From NCBI GenBank assembly GCA_022606425.2, contig JAHDVF020001468.1, positions 3,023,501-3,087,500 on the forward strand: a DNA stretch of 64,000 bases, in the 5' to 3' direction. Made by a program: the position numbers and the translations under genes. Shown here piece after piece: positions 1 to 10,251 of the stretch (position 1 is the stretch's first letter; each line of letters opens with the position of its first letter). Source of the DNA: Lepidostoma basale. Its lineage: Eukaryota > Arthropoda > Insecta > Trichoptera > Lepidostomatidae. The notes below the pieces were generated by a model. It did not search any database, was not told the origin of the DNA, and worked only from the letters and a program-made list of their open reading frames with translations.

Positions 1-114
1 TGGAATTTTTTTTTGGAAATGACATATTTCTCCTTTCTAAGGTATGTATATAAATTCGCATAAAATATAATATAACTTCTAGGAAACGGACGTTTTCACT
101 CGTATTAATTATTT
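1..114. mobile_element. FB-A, truncated at the window edge
   Basis: GACATATTTCTCCTTTCTAA is a decayed left core. The next part jumps to the right arm body, TAAAATATAATATAACTTCT AGG and CGTTTTCACTCGTATTAATT. Confidence 0.65.
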
Positions 115-122
115 ATGACTGT

Positions 123-205
123 AGAAGTATGTCAGGAAAAAGCAATGTGGTGGTCCATCCTCTCTGTCTGTCCTCCGGTTAACGGCGTGATGTTTAGTAA
201 GTTGT
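123..205 (+). mobile_element. LINE L-A 3' end fragment
   Basis: It keeps the last ~80 bases of the family: GAAGTATGTCAGGAAA, then GTGGTCCATCCTCTCTG and CGGCGTGATG with a decayed TTAG tail. It directly follows the FB-A half element at the window edge. Confidence 0.8.
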
Positions 206-270
206 CAAGGTTTTTTAGATCACGTTTTAAAATTTGAGTTAATTTATTTTAATTTGTCTTTTTCTTTCTT

Positions 271-456
271 ATATATAATACTTTGTATACATCATTAACT
301 TTTTAAAAAAATAATAAAATTAAATATCAGACATGTTTCGGACAACCCGGTCCTTCCTCAGTGATATTATGAAGATATTTAAAATATTATAAAATTGTTT
401 ACAAATGTGATCAGTTTTGACAGATATTATAAAGATTTATTTTGTTAAAAATGTAA
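271..456 (-). mobile_element. FB-C repeat with hammerhead-like motif
   Basis: Collinear with 6299-6475: ATACTTTGTATACA, the ribozyme-like core, AATATTATAAAATTGTTTAC and ACAGATATTATAAAGATTTA. Here only one arm of the palindrome seen at 34 kb is present. An FB-B element follows at once. Confidence 0.75.
323..368 (-). ncRNA. Hammerhead-ribozyme-like motif (FB-C)
   Basis: On the minus strand: stem I AATATCA pairing with TGATATT (7 bp), conserved core CTGAGGA (CTGANGA), one extra A, stem II GGAC/GTCC with loop CGGGTT, GAA, minimal stem III AC-AT-GT, and C at the cleavage position. All core positions of a type I hammerhead are present. Known relatives with a 2-bp stem III occur in Penelope-like elements and retrozymes. 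Activity is not shown by sequence alone. Confidence 0.75.
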
Positions 457-460
457 TAAT

Positions 461-714
461 TGAATAAAACGATGTTTTTTTTAATAACTACTTTGTTTTT
501 ATTTTGGCAGCGACCGATTTCGCCAGGCTGGTCATGGACGATGCCATCTGTCGATGCCAGTCAGCCTGGTGAAACCGGTCGCTGTTGAAATAAAGGCAAA
601 AGTGGAAGTAGTTATTAAAAATAAAACATCGTTTTATTGAATTATTATTTAAAACGAACATCCATCACAAAATTTCAGTAAAATCATTAGATTATCTTTT
701 AGAAAATAGTAATT
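461..714. mobile_element. FB-B palindrome
   Basis: Arms AATAAAACGATGTTTTTT...GCGACCGATTTCGCCAGGC and the reverse complement meet near 545; the right side continues to CAGTAAAATCATTAGATTAT, also found beyond the 62.5 kb copy. Stem II GCCAG/CTGG and stem III ACCGGT are recognisable on the plus strand near 562-590. Confidence 0.8.
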
Positions 715-715
715 C

Positions 716-1278
716 GTAGATCGAGTGCGGGTTCTTTCGCATGTTTTTGAATGAACATTTTTGCACTGCCTCGGGGCTTTTTACGCCTCGAAGAACACGA
801 TACGCAATTTGTTTACGTCCTTCTGCCTGACTGAGCCGGCCTTAATTAATCCGACTGCCTAGCCATTTGGACGTTAAATTGCATCGGTGCATCTTGATTT
901 ATAAACGCCAGCAGAGCTAGCGAATCATATTTAGCCGAACGTGGGCCGGCGGAGAAGTTTCCCCCGGTGAACGGTGAACGGTGAACGAACGCTGATTTAT
1001 CACCCGGGCGACACCGGTGGCCGGTAAACGCACTATATTCAAATTCTTTCTAGATTTTGACAGCCTATTTGGCTCGCTGCCGCAGTGTCTCCACGTTGAC
1101 AACTTATTGATTTTCGGTTCTCATCGCTTTGCATTTTTCCTGCATGTTTTCTATCTGAATTCTTTGATTCATTTCTAAATATCGCGGCTCTTTGGGTTTC
1201 TCTTATGTGTAATGTACGCATTCCGCTCAGATACACATTTTCTGTAGATGTCATTTCCGTATGAATATTTATTTCAAT
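716..1278. other. No gene seen
   Basis: GC-richer from 770 to 1050; GGTGAAC is repeated three times in tandem at 966-986. Small antisense frames lack family resemblance. Confidence 0.5.
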
Positions 1279-1299
1279 GAGTGCAGCTTTTTTGTATAT

Positions 1300-1458
1300 G
1301 GTTGCTGCACGTAATCATTGAAGGAAAAGTAGAGGGTCGATGAGGTGCTGGAAGGAGGCGAATCTCCTGGTTCTACGGGGACTGGACTGGTTTGATAAGC
1401 ATTGAGGAGCTGTTTCGAGCTGCAAGGGACAAAGACGCCTACTCTCGGAAGAGCTGAC
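1300..1458 (+). mobile_element. LINE L-H C-terminal fragment
   Basis: Plus-strand translation gives LLHVIIEGKVEGR, one stop, GAGRRRISWFYGDWTGLISI and EELFRAARDKDAY. I(I)(Q/E)GK(V/I)EG(R)RG.GR...SWL...WTG...EELFR.A.D is a common retrotransposon RT C terminus. Confidence 0.75.
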
Positions 1459-1639
1459 ATGATACAGGGAAAATGTAGAAATATTGATAAAATTAAGGCG
1501 CTAATGCTGAAATTTCTAACTAAATTAAAACACTTGTATGAGTAGAAACATTATTATACTTCAACAATATTAATAGTTTAATTTAAAACACTGTTTTTAT
1601 ATCATAATTAACAATTATTTAATTTCAATAAAATTGTTG

Positions 1640-1732
1640 TGACTGATGATACCAACATACTGGCGAAACAGCTATCGCAATTTTAATATAGATAACACTG
1701 TTTCTAATTAAATAGTTAATAATTAAATCACC
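1640..1732 (+). mobile_element. FB-D half-element remnant
   Basis: GGCGAAACAGCTATCGCAAT and TAGATAACACTGTTTCTAAT follow the FB-D right-arm pattern. The partner arm (TAAAACACTGTTTTTATATC at 1583) is partly recognisable. Confidence 0.5.
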
Positions 1733-1740
1733 TTTTTATT

Positions 1741-2690
1741 TACTTAAGTTTATTCTCGATATGTTTTAAAGGTTTTGTACCTTGTTAATTATGTCACACT
1801 ACAAAGTAAGTGCTTTATACGGGGTATATGCGTTTTAATTATTACAATAAAAAAATCGGCCATGAGTAGAATCTTTTTTGAATGTACATACCTATATAAA
1901 CTCAACCCTTCCTGTCTTCGGGTGGATTTTCGATCTGGATATTAATTATACAATATAAGCGGTGTGCGTGTTGTTCCGTATAAAACACGAGTATTGATTC
2001 TAAAGACCTTGGCGCATTGAATTGTTTTATTGTGGTGTTCATCGTAAATCGTCATTTAACAATCGGTTGACCGTTGCCTTGATCATTTTTATTAATTTAT
2101 TATCGGGAGCTTGTGAAATACATTCGAAAGTGACCAGATCACCTTTTAAATGTTGCTCTTATCTCCCAGAAATCTCACCGTGAAGATTTCGATCTCCTCG
2201 CCCCGTATCTCACCTATTCACTCGCGACACTCCGGCGGGTTTGGAATAAATAAAATTAAAACGCATCAATAATTTTCCCGCGCTTTACCTTGACTTTATT
2301 ATCGGCTGATTAAATTTATGGGCCCGGTTGCAGTGCAGTGACGAAGTGCTTTCCGAAATTTTACATTCAATGTGTTGACAATCTTGTCGGGGCTTAATTT
2401 CGAGAAACGGATGGCGAGCGTTTACGGGCTGATTTATAATTATTGATTATATCCGTTTTCCGTCGCAGCGATATATATGTATTTTTTTCTCGAGAGATTT
2501 ATAACTGAATCATTAGAAAATACATATGAGTGAAAGTCAACGCTCTCGTATGAAATTAGTGTATGATTAACTTGGCGTTACTGACATAAATCAATTTATA
2601 GTTATTTTGTATTTTAATTTATATTATACTATAAATTCCTTCGTTAACATATGTCATACTTGATCCGTGTGAAACTTGTAGAGAATGTGA
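1741..2690. other. Unique AT-rich DNA, no gene seen
   Basis: No repeat of the window recurs here. A mildly GC-richer part at 2100-2420 has no frame over 50 codons. Confidence 0.5.
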
Positions 2691-2717
2691 GCGCTGATTG
2701 AAACGTTCGTCTATCTT

Positions 2718-3030
2718 ACAACTTATGTACGCAAGTGAAGCTTGGAGCTGGCAAGAAGAAAGTGCGAAAAGACAATGAACAATAGATTAACGAAAGAAGC
2801 AATAAGGAAATTAGGCAAATTAATGCGTCCACAGTAAAATTAAGAAAGGGTCACTGTGATCATTTGGACACATTGAACGAATCAATCGGAGTATAATTGT
2901 TATGTTGTGTTTGTTTATGAAGCAGTCTAAATAACAAAATAAGCTTAGGAAGGTCAAGAAAAACATGGCACTGTCAAAATCATCGATTACTTAGAGATGG
3001 CCATGTTCTAAGTCAGAAAAATCCATAGCT
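2718..3030 (+). mobile_element. LINE L-A, heavily decayed copy
   Basis: The landmarks GAAGCTTGGAGCTGGCAAGA, a decayed GGACACATTGAACGAAT, and GGTCAAGAAAAACATGGCA occur in the correct order, followed by a GGCCATGTTCTAAGTCAGAA version of the basic region. Many indels; no reading frame survives. Confidence 0.65.
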
Positions 3031-3063
3031 TGTTTCTAACAGTGTATGAATATACATATAATA

Positions 3064-3262
3064 ACAGCAACAATAATGGTGCTACAGCCCACTATGGGCC
3101 CTGGCCTCCTCCAGAATTCTTCGCCATTCTCCTCGGTCCATCGCCCGCATTCTCCAGTTTGTATAATAACACCAATTGCCCTGAGGTCTCCCTCCACACG
3201 ATCCATCCACATCAGTTTTGGTTTTCCCACACTTCGCTTTCATCTGATCGTGTATTGATACT
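3064..3262 (-). mobile_element. LINE L-F C-terminal fragment
   Basis: The minus strand encodes VWENQN-like GKPKLMWMDRVEGDLRAIGV, then after a shift CGRWTEENGEEFWRRPGPIV, followed by GGGCTGTAGCACCATTATTG. G(R/K)PKLRWMDGVE...DR..WR.ILE is a common LINE C terminus. Confidence 0.75.
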
Positions 3263-3394
3263 TTTCCTTGAGATTCGATCTTCTTCCATTCGCTGGAGGT
3301 GTCCCAACCATCTAAGACTCTATATTTTTACAAACTTCACTATGTTATATTCTCTATACACAGAATATACTCTATAGATGAATACAGAATACCT

Positions 3395-3818
3395 TGAAGA
3401 GATGGGCATCTCATTACCCATTTAAATTAATCGGGGGATATTTCGAGAACTCGGCCGTACTTGAGAGTGTTCGGCTTTTTGTCCCTGATAGATTTATCCG
3501 ACAGCGACAGCACAGATTGTTTTACCTACCGACCACCAGAACCAATCTGCCTCTGGTGACACCGGTGGGAAGAGGAATTAGTCTGCTGAACGCGGTCTCC
3601 TCGAAGATCGACGTCTTTCATATTAGTGAAGGTACGTTCAGAGGACAAATACTCTTGACTTTAGAAAGTATCTTGTCTTCCTAAAGTCGAACCATCTCTA
3701 ATGCGTTCCTGGTATTATGTTGTATTATATTTTTATAATATTTTACCTGTACTCAATAGACGTCTTAAATATTTTGCTGTTTGTAATGTCTTTTGAGTTA
3801 ATAAACTAATTTGATTTG
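3395..3818 (+). mobile_element. LINE L-J 3' copy
   Basis: An open frame at 3394-3684 encodes GGYFENSAVLESVRLFVPDR, RTNLPLVTPVGRGISLLNAV and FRGQILLTLESILSS. The 3' UTR has CGAACCATCTCTAATGCGTT and ends TTTGATTTGATA. Jockey- or CR1-like by the fuller copy at 51 kb. Confidence 0.82.
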
Positions 3819-3831
3819 ATATATTAAAACT

Positions 3832-3928
3832 GACGAGGCGCTGTTTAGAATTGCGCAAGACAGGACAGAACAGGGACATTGGACTCTCAAGTGATAGTCA
3901 ACCACATAAATAAAGAAAGAAGAGAAAC
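3832..3928 (+). mobile_element. Possible LINE C-terminal scrap
   Basis: GACGAGGCGCTGTTTAGAAT continues to encode DEALFRIAQDRTEQGHWTLK, resembling the (L)FR.A.DR..WR end of LINE proteins. It lies immediately after an L-J copy. Too short to be sure. Confidence 0.35.
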
Positions 3929-4339
3929 TTTTTACTAATTAATTAATACATTTTACTATCGCAATTTTGTTTCTACGATTTCCATTGTGCCGGAAATCAT
4001 AAATTAAAGTTACCTGAGTTTTTTTCTTGCGCGAGTTGTTTGATCTAGGTTCAGAAACGTCTAGAACATCGAGCCGTCCGCGCCAGACCCCCTGTCTAGT
4101 GCCGCTCTGTCATCGTCTGCTGGGCCCGGCATGGAGCGATCAGCTAGACTTCGTGGCTGCAGTCGGATTTGGGTGAACAACCGTTTCAACAGAAAATAAC
4201 GATATGCTTGCCAAACTGTTCGAATTCATTGTCCACTAAGGCACAATGAAGCTGTCATGTTTCTTTTCGTAAAACTAATTTCGACGTTCAACATGAAATT
4301 TTTAAATAGTCCATTGTTTTGGCCGAAACACTATGATAC

Positions 4340-4786
4340 CTTAACATTTTAAACTTTGTTTTATGTATCACAAGTGTATTTTATTTTACGCGACAGCTGT
4401 TTCGTTAACCTATGTTGACATCAGGTGTTACAATAATATATCAAATGTCATATTTTCGTGATTTTTCGAACCTTTATGTGTATTTGTTCCTATGTCAATT
4501 TGAATAATTTCTTTAATATAATTTTGAAGTTCTTGCTAGAGTTGAGTTAGGTACCTAAATATTTTAATTAAAAGAACGGTTAGTTACTATTTATAGGATA
4601 AAATATTAAAAGTGGAATATATAAAATAATAATAATAAAACAGTAATTGGAAGGAACAACACATAGTATAGAGTCAAAAACGATGAAACATAATAAATTA
4701 AAAACACCTGATAATGTCAACATAGGTTGACGAAACAGATGTCGCGTAAAATAAAATACAATTTTGATACAAAACATTGTTATTTA
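4340..4786. mobile_element. FB-D palindrome
   Basis: Left arm 4340-4432 and right arm 4700-4786 are inverted copies (TTACGCGACAGCTGTTTCG versus CGAAACAGATGTCGCGTAAA) with ~270 bases between them. Outer ends ATGTATCACAAGTGTATTTT and ATACAATTTTGATACAAAAC also pair. Confidence 0.78.
4704..4747 (+). ncRNA. Hammerhead-like motif (FB-D right arm)
   Basis: Core CTGATAA (4708-4714; G8 changed to A), extra T, stem II GTCAAC/GTTGAC with loop ATAG (perfect 6 bp), GAA, stem III ACAGATGT, C (4743). Stem I ACAC with GCGT pairs at 3 of 4 positions. Confidence 0.55.
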
Positions 4787-4918
4787 ATTTAACAGTTTGA
4801 ATATTTTAAAGTTATTTCACAATGTAGGTATTTGTACTATTTTGATGTTTTATTTGTACCTATATATGAATCATTTTTTTATTCTTCTTAACTCGTTGAT
4901 TTCGGTAGTACGCGCCGG

Positions 4919-5206
4919 GTGTGTACTACGCAAATTAACAACATAATGGAAGGTTTTAGTCATATGGAAAGAATGGTAAATAAATTATACGTATACGATA
5001 TGAATGGAACAAGAAATAGAGGAAGACCGAGGAGAAAGCACGATCAAATCAATTGTCACGTGAGAAGTCGGAGATATCGACGTGCGAGCATGAAACCATG
5101 TAAGAATATTGAGGAGTTGAGAAAGTATCGCAGAACAGTGCAGTGGTCCATTATTTTTGCGTACCCTTTCGGAGAAACAGTGTGATGTTTAGTGAGTTAG
5201 TTTATA
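4919..5206 (+). mobile_element. LINE L-A 3' end
   Basis: It encodes a degenerate HMERMVNKLYVYDMNGTRN, then RGRPRRKHDQIN, and ends with CAGTGTGATGTTTAGTGAGTT. An 88-codon frame stays open, but key residues differ from the 22.6 kb copy (TWHDQ has become RKHDQ). Confidence 0.8.
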
Positions 5207-5697
5207 ATGTCGTGCGTTGAAAGCTTGTTCAAAAGTGAAAGTTCTGAACATACTCTCGGGAAGTATTTTTTTAAATCCCTTTATGTCTCGCCCGGTATTG
5301 CAGACTGTTGGGCACCGATGTAAAAATGGTTCTCACCTTTATGTCGTGTTATCCCCGATCGGCAGATAACACAGGTAGGGCTTATTTGTGCACGTGTAGT
5401 TACCGAAGGCCGCCAAACAAAAAAAAAATGTTCTGCATTGAAGTATATTATTGCATGCAACCAAGGTAAATACTTCTGTAATCTCCAATATTTTTATTAT
5501 CTCATAATATATTTAAAATAACCCAACTTGTATATTTGTTTTATTTTACTTTCTAACCGATCGCGAATATCAGATGCAGCGTTCATATTTAGATTTTTTT
5601 ATTTGAAACACGTCATAATGCGCCTTTGAGATGATTGCATCACAATATGTGCGCAATAAAAGTAAACATACTCGTATTATTAATATTATTATGATCA

Positions 5698-5936
5698 AAT
5701 TAATATAAATGAAAACGTCCGTCTTCTAGGACTTTTATTAAATTTTATATGGAATGACCTGTTTCGCCCTTCTGAGGCATTATCAAATGACATTTGATAA
5801 TGCCTTAGAAGGGCAAAACATTTCGTTCCATATAAATTTTAATAAAATCCCCAGAAGACGAACGTTTTCACATATATGTATATTAATTATTAAGTATGGA
5901 GTTTTACATCATTGTTCAAGAAAATATAAATTATTA
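5698..5936. mobile_element. FB-A palindrome
   Basis: Arms TGAAAACGTCCGTCTTCTAG and AGAAGACGAACGTTTTCAC enclose two inverted cores around 5790. Left core (minus, 5756-5789) reads TTGATAA, T, GCCTC/AAGGGC, GAA, AC-AG-GT, C. The right core has GAAAC changed to AAAAC. The right body ends with GGAGTTTTACATCATTGTTC. Confidence 0.8.
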
Positions 5937-6123
5937 TTATCTTTAACCAGCTCTTGCCGTTGCTGTGTAGCTAGTACACATTAATATCTCTATCTTCTTC
6001 TTCTCAAACTGCCATGTCAGATCCCCACGACGTCGGCTATCTATCACTTTGGCGTATGTCTCTCCATCCTGTGCTAGCCGGAACTAAAATATAATAAATA
6101 TTATACATAGTATAATATTTTCA

Positions 6124-6228
6124 TTGTTTTTGCAACCCTGACGAAGCTCTGACGGGGGCGAAACCTGTTGGTTCGATAAAACAAAATAAAGTGGTGTAAA
6201 AACAAAGTACACAAGTGTTATAAATTAT
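6124..6228 (+). mobile_element. FB-E half element
   Basis: Shares GAAGCTC, GCGAAACC(T/G)GTTGGT, AATAAAGTGGTGT and AAGTGT(T)ATAA with the right arm at 54.3 kb. No inverted partner arm is visible on its left. Confidence 0.75.
6134..6173 (+). ncRNA. Hammerhead-ribozyme-like motif (FB-E)
   Basis: Stem I AACC (6134-6137) with GGTT (6170-6173), core CTGACGA (6138-6144), extra A, stem II GCTC/GGGC, GAA (6160-6162), stem III AC-CT-GT, T at the cleavage position (6169). All core bases fit the CTGANGA...GAAA...H consensus. Compared with the 54.3 kb copy, stem I changes on both sides (CACC/GGTG), a compensatory change. Confidence 0.75.
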
Positions 6229-6298
6229 TTAAAATATATATATATTATATTCTATGTTCGCCATAACTTTGTGTTGTAGATGTTTAATGTTTCATTTT

Positions 6299-6475
6299 TT
6301 ATATGTATTATACTTTGTATACAACACTCACATTTATTAAAAAAATAAAATAAAAATAAAATATCAAACATGTTCGGACTAACCAGCCCTTCATCAGTGT
6401 AAAATATTATAAAATTGTTTACAAATATAGTCTGTTTTAACAGATGTTATAATGATTTATTTTTAAAGTATACAA
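6299..6475 (-). mobile_element. FB-C repeat copy
   Basis: Same body as 271-456. The core reads CTGATGA on the minus strand and stem II is GGGC/GTCC, but GAAAC has lost one A (CCGAACATG), which should inactivate the ribozyme-like fold. Confidence 0.7.
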
Positions 6476-6536
6476 AAAAAAAACATTTAAAATATTTTAG
6501 ATATTATTTTGTAATACTAATGTTGTGTGAAAGTGG

Positions 6537-6610
6537 AGTGGAAGAGGAGATGTGTCGCCTTGCTGCAGACCAATCGCTAGATTGAAACCGGAGAGAGAGA
6601 ATGTTGTTGA
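6537..6610 (+). mobile_element. LINE L-C 3' tip
   Basis: GTGGAGTGGAAGAGGAGATG, CGCCTTGCTGCAGACCAATC and GCTAGATTGAAACCGGAGAG match the end of the 52.3 kb copy (EWERRCVALLQTN, stop, short 3' UTR). Confidence 0.8.
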
Positions 6611-6667
6611 TTGAAATTTCTTAACACCTTAGCTTATAATCTTAGCTAATATAATAATATTAGCATC

Positions 6668-6911
6668 TCTCTTCGTGGCAGAGTGGTTACGAGCTCTGAC
6701 TCCCATGCCGAAGGTCCTGGGTTCGATTCCCGGCGATGGCAATGTGATTGTCACACTGTCTTTGGTCTGGTGTAGAATTCACGTGACAATAAAATGGCGA
6801 TAGATTGGCTACCTATCACATGTCACGAGAATCAATATAATAGCTAAAAAAAAACTGTAATTGGGTCCAAACGACCTGTTGTGTACATAAAAAAATAAAA
6901 ATAAAAAAAAA
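6668..6911 (+). mobile_element. SINE1 (tRNA-derived), type I tail
   Basis: Pol III-like head: box A region TGGCAGAGTGGTTACGAGC, box B GGTTCGATTCCC. Then the family body GTGATTGTCACACTGTC and GTGACAATAAAATGGCGATA, tail ATTGGGTCCAAACGACCTG, and an A-rich end. The tRNA part cannot fold a complete acceptor stem with CCA context, so this is a SINE and not a tRNA gene. Confidence 0.9.
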
Positions 6912-7710
6912 TTTAAAAAAATTATCACAATTATATAATAGCATGTTCCCAGTAAGTTATTTGATAACATTTTCTAGTGCATATTAATAAATTAAATCGT
7001 TTTTTAATTTCACATAAAGCGAAACGTTGATATCGGGATATGTTCTATGTTTGTTCTATTGCTATATGTTTTGATTAAGTCCGTTTTCAAGGCGTGGCTT
7101 ACACACTGGAAATAAATCAATAAAGAGTATTAATGATCGCTGGCTCATTATAGTTATCTCGCTTCTATCTGACAGCTGAGCATTATCAGTCCGCGGCTCG
7201 TTGCGGCCGCTAACTTTCACGTGCAAATAGGCGCAAAAACAGAGAAGACGGGACTAATCTCCTCAGACCGCGCATATTAACAGCCTGCACTTCTTGATAT
7301 GTCGGAAAATGCATCCCACTTAATACTGTCTGTTCTGGAACTTTCTAATTCATAACAGATCATAGTATAATACCGTCCATTTCAAGAACATTTTTATTAA
7401 GATGCACGTGGTTAGTTTATCAGAATGAAATTTCGTGTATGAGCCTTTATTTTTGAAATTGTAAAAAGTCCATTTTTTCATGATTCGAGGTATAAGGATT
7501 AGCGTTTAAATGAATTTAAAATATTGGCAAATGTTAAATAACTTGGTTGATGTTTTTACTACTATAATTTTGTTAACCTTAAAAATGTAATAATGATTAT
7601 TGAAATTCTTAAACAAAATAAGCGTTTTTTAGCTCCTAATGGACATAATCCTTCTAAACCGCGTCTATTCGGATGTGGACATTTTTCACGATAGTGAGGC
7701 TACCTTCTGT
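6912..7710. other. Unique DNA between two SINE1 copies
   Basis: A GC-richer patch at 7190-7290 (GTCCGCGGCTCGTTGCGGCC) stands out. No splice-bounded open frame noticed. Confidence 0.45.
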
Positions 7711-7922
7711 CGACCTTCGTGGCATAGTGGTAAGAGCTCTGACTTCCATACCGAAGGTCTCGGGTTCGATTCCCGGCGATGGCAGTGTGATGGTTACATT
7801 ATCGTTGGTCTGTTGTAAATGGCGATAGATTGGCTACCTATCACATGTCATGAGAATCAATATAATAGCTAAAATAAATTGTATACAGTAATTGGGTTCA
7901 AACGACCTGTTGTAGGTATACA
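7711..7922 (+). mobile_element. SINE1, type I tail
   Basis: CGACCTTCGTGGCATAGTGG head, GGTTCGATTCCC box B, tail ATTGGGTTCAAACGACCTG. About 25 bases of the GTGTAGAATTCACGTG body are deleted. Confidence 0.88.
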
Positions 7923-7984
7923 AGGGGGGAAAAAGCATCTTAAATGATGTATTAAATTGGAATTTGCTTCAAATAATAATTAAA

Positions 7985-8145
7985 AAAAAATATGTTTTTT
8001 TTACTTCTTCCGCTTTTGTCATTATTTCGACAGCGATTGGTTTCGCCAGGCTCGCTGGCATCACCAGTCGTCGATGCCAGCGAGCCTGGTGAAACCGGTC
8101 GCTGTCGAAATAAAGACAAAATTGAAATTTATTATTTAATTCATA
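7985..8145. mobile_element. FB-B palindrome
   Basis: Left arm TTTCGACAGCGATTGGTTTC GCC then the AGGCTCGCTGGC stem; right arm GCCAGCGAGCCTGGTGAAAC, CGGTCGCTGTCGAAATAAAG. The core is damaged (CTGGTGA on the minus strand, a deletion on the plus strand). Confidence 0.78.
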
Positions 8146-8147
8146 TG

Positions 8148-8305
8148 AATAAAAACAGCTGTTTTCTAAAAGTTTTATTCTATTTTATGGGAATGACATG
8201 TTTTGCCTTGCTAAGTCATTACCAAATTTGGTAATGTCTCTGTTAGGTGAAAAAAATAATTCCCATAAAATAGATTTTTTTTTAGAAAAATTGTGTTTTC
8301 ATTCA
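8148..8305. mobile_element. FB-A palindrome, decayed
   Basis: ATGAATAAAAACAGCTGTTT, TTTTATGGGAATGACATG, then ACCAAATTTGGTAATGTC at the centre. The right core is lost. Confidence 0.7.
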
Positions 8306-8540
8306 TATTTCTTAAATAAAATACTTCTTTCCACGTTTATGTTTATTATTCTCGACATGTTTCGTCTTCCTTTGGAGAACGTTATAAACCAACCAAAATA
8401 AAATTAGGCGTATTGCAATAAAGAAAAAAGTTACAAGAACATAAAACGTATTAATTAAAAATTAGGCCTATGAAAAAATTGTGTTATGATTTATAAAAAA
8501 ATTCATTATAGAATTCCACAGTGTTAACACCTTTCATCGG
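8306..8540 (-). mobile_element. FB-G repeat, decayed
   Basis: ATTCTCGACATGTTTCGTCT and GGAGAACGTTATAAACCAAC match 16.6 kb; then AAATAAAATTAGGCG and TTCCACAGTGTTAACACC. Follows an FB-A copy head to tail. Confidence 0.55.
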
Positions 8541-9223
8541 AGATGATGAATGACACGCTGTGTGAATGGAACATTCTAAAGAAGTATATCGGAATATAAC
8601 AATATCGGTGTCCATCATATCTGCATAATTCTACATAAGAATTGAATGATAGCCAGTTGTGATATGTTATGTTTTTAAGATTATAAAAATAAATATGTTT
8701 TTGACACATTTTAAAATATATACCTGCAAACATTGTCTTGCCAAAATTCATATTTTCGGTAACTTGCGTAAAGCGAAACGTCTTGTAAAATTACAAAAGC
8801 TGACGTTTATGTTAATTTTATCACATTTCCTCTTCAAGGTCTTGTAAAAAGACTTCACGTTGACAGGTCGTTATTTAATTATTTACATTGATTCTTCCAA
8901 GGTTTCAAAATTGCATATGAACAATTTCTTTGCGTCCGATTTAGCTCAGAAGCAATATTGCTTATATTAATAATAACCTTCTAGATCGTATGTTAAACCA
9001 CATTGACTCGCATAGCAAATATCGTAAATAAGATTAAAAAATATGTTTTATGTTTTATTAAGATTTAATTAAGAGCATCGTTTTGCAGCAAAGTATATTA
9101 ACATCTTTGCTGGTTCTTGAGATGCGGGTTACGCCTTTTTAAATGTTGTAGTTTCCCGTTGCTTTCTACATTTTAGCATACTACACAAGAGATTATTTGA
9201 CCCTAATACTATTGGCCCCAAAC

Positions 9224-9556
9224 AGTGTCAAATGCCGTTCTCTGGACCATGGCAGGCGAAAAGCCAATTAGAGAACAAGTCGCTAGGCGCAAGTGGCAGT
9301 GGATCGGTCACACTCTGAGACGGAACCCAGCCTGCATCGCTCGGGGCGCACTGGACTGGTCCCCTATGGGGGAAAGAGAAAGCGAGGCAGACCTAGAGCT
9401 ACCTGGAGAAGAACCCTGCAGGGCGAGGTTAAGGCAGCAGGTCTCACTTGGGACGATGTTAAGCATCAGGCATGCGATAGAGTCGGGTGGAGAAGATTCC
9501 TTGAGGCCCTATGCACCACGGAGGTGTGACAGGACAAAAAGAAGAAGAAGAAGAAT
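9224..9556 (+). mobile_element. LINE L-I C-terminal copy with AAG-repeat tail
   Basis: Shows ARRKWQWIGHTLRRNPACIA, then after a frameshift GKRKRGRPRATWRRTLQGE, VKAAGLTWDDVKHQACDRVG and WRRFLEALCTTEV with stop, followed by GAAGAAGAAGAAGAA. The layout K.QWIGHTLR...GRPR.TWRR...W..DR..WR is characteristic of endonuclease-RT LINEs. A SINE1 copy on the opposite strand lies directly downstream. Confidence 0.85.
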
Positions 9557-9572
9557 ACTATTTACATTTTAT

Positions 9573-9752
9573 TAGATATTGATTCTAATGACATGTGATA
9601 GGTAGCTAGTATATCGCAATTTTTATTGTCACGTGTGTTCTACCAGACCGAAGACAGTGTGAGATTTTTTTTCACACTCTATGCCGGGAATCGAACCCGG
9701 GACCTTCGATGTAGCAACCATGGCTGTTGCCATTCCACCATGAAAAGCGTTA
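9573..9752 (-). mobile_element. SINE1 variant, tail missing
   Basis: Plus strand: ATTCTAATGACATGTGATAG, TTTATTGTCACGTGTGTTCT and GCCGGGAATCGAACCCGGGA. The head differs (CAACCATGGCTGTTGCCA) and resembles the 36.7 and 44.6 kb copies, so these three look like a subfamily. Confidence 0.8.
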
Positions 9753-10059
9753 CCCGCGTACCTGTTGTTTTTTTTTTACATATAAATATTATTATTAATT
9801 TGTTGTTATAAAAAACAATATTTTTTTCTTGATCTTCATATGAAAAAGTTGCCCGGAAATCCTAAATCCAGTTATCTATAGTATAAATCGAAGTGTCCGA
9901 AAGTGGCACCACTTCCTGGAGAAATAACACGATTAGGGTGTGGAAAAGATTCTTGAAATTCGTGTTTATTATTTAAAAAAAATATATTAGCATTTTATTT
10001 ATTTATTAAATAATTCATTGTGGCCAAAAATACTTTGATTCTTCAACATTATTGACTGT

Positions 10060-10248
10060 TAAAATATAAAACGCTGTTATTGGTATCACAATTTTTTGTT
10101 CGCGACGGCTGTTTCGTCAACCGATGTGGACGAAATATTCAATACTTGTTACAATACGTAATCAACATCAGTTGACGAAACAGCTGTGGCGAAAAAAATA
10201 AAAATTTGATACAATAAACACCGTTTTATATTTTATAGTTAATTCTCT
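10060..10248. mobile_element. FB-D palindrome, short loop
   Basis: Arms TATAAAACGCTGTTATTGGT ATC and GATACAATAAACACCGTTTT ATA enclose GACGGCTGTTTCGTCAACC and GTTGACGAAACAGCTGTGGC. Stem II and stem III are kept; CTGANGA has decayed. Confidence 0.75.
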
Positions 10249-10251
10249 ATT

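Noticed and set aside
5698..5936. FB-A as an ordinary cut-and-paste MITE
   Set aside because: No consistent terminal bases or short fixed duplication; the clearest copy has a 12-bp duplication and the core fits a hammerhead.
7711..7790. Possible tRNA genes (box A and box B at ten sites)
   Set aside because: Each is the head of a SINE1 or SINE2 copy with a shared non-tRNA body and tail; acceptor stems do not close.
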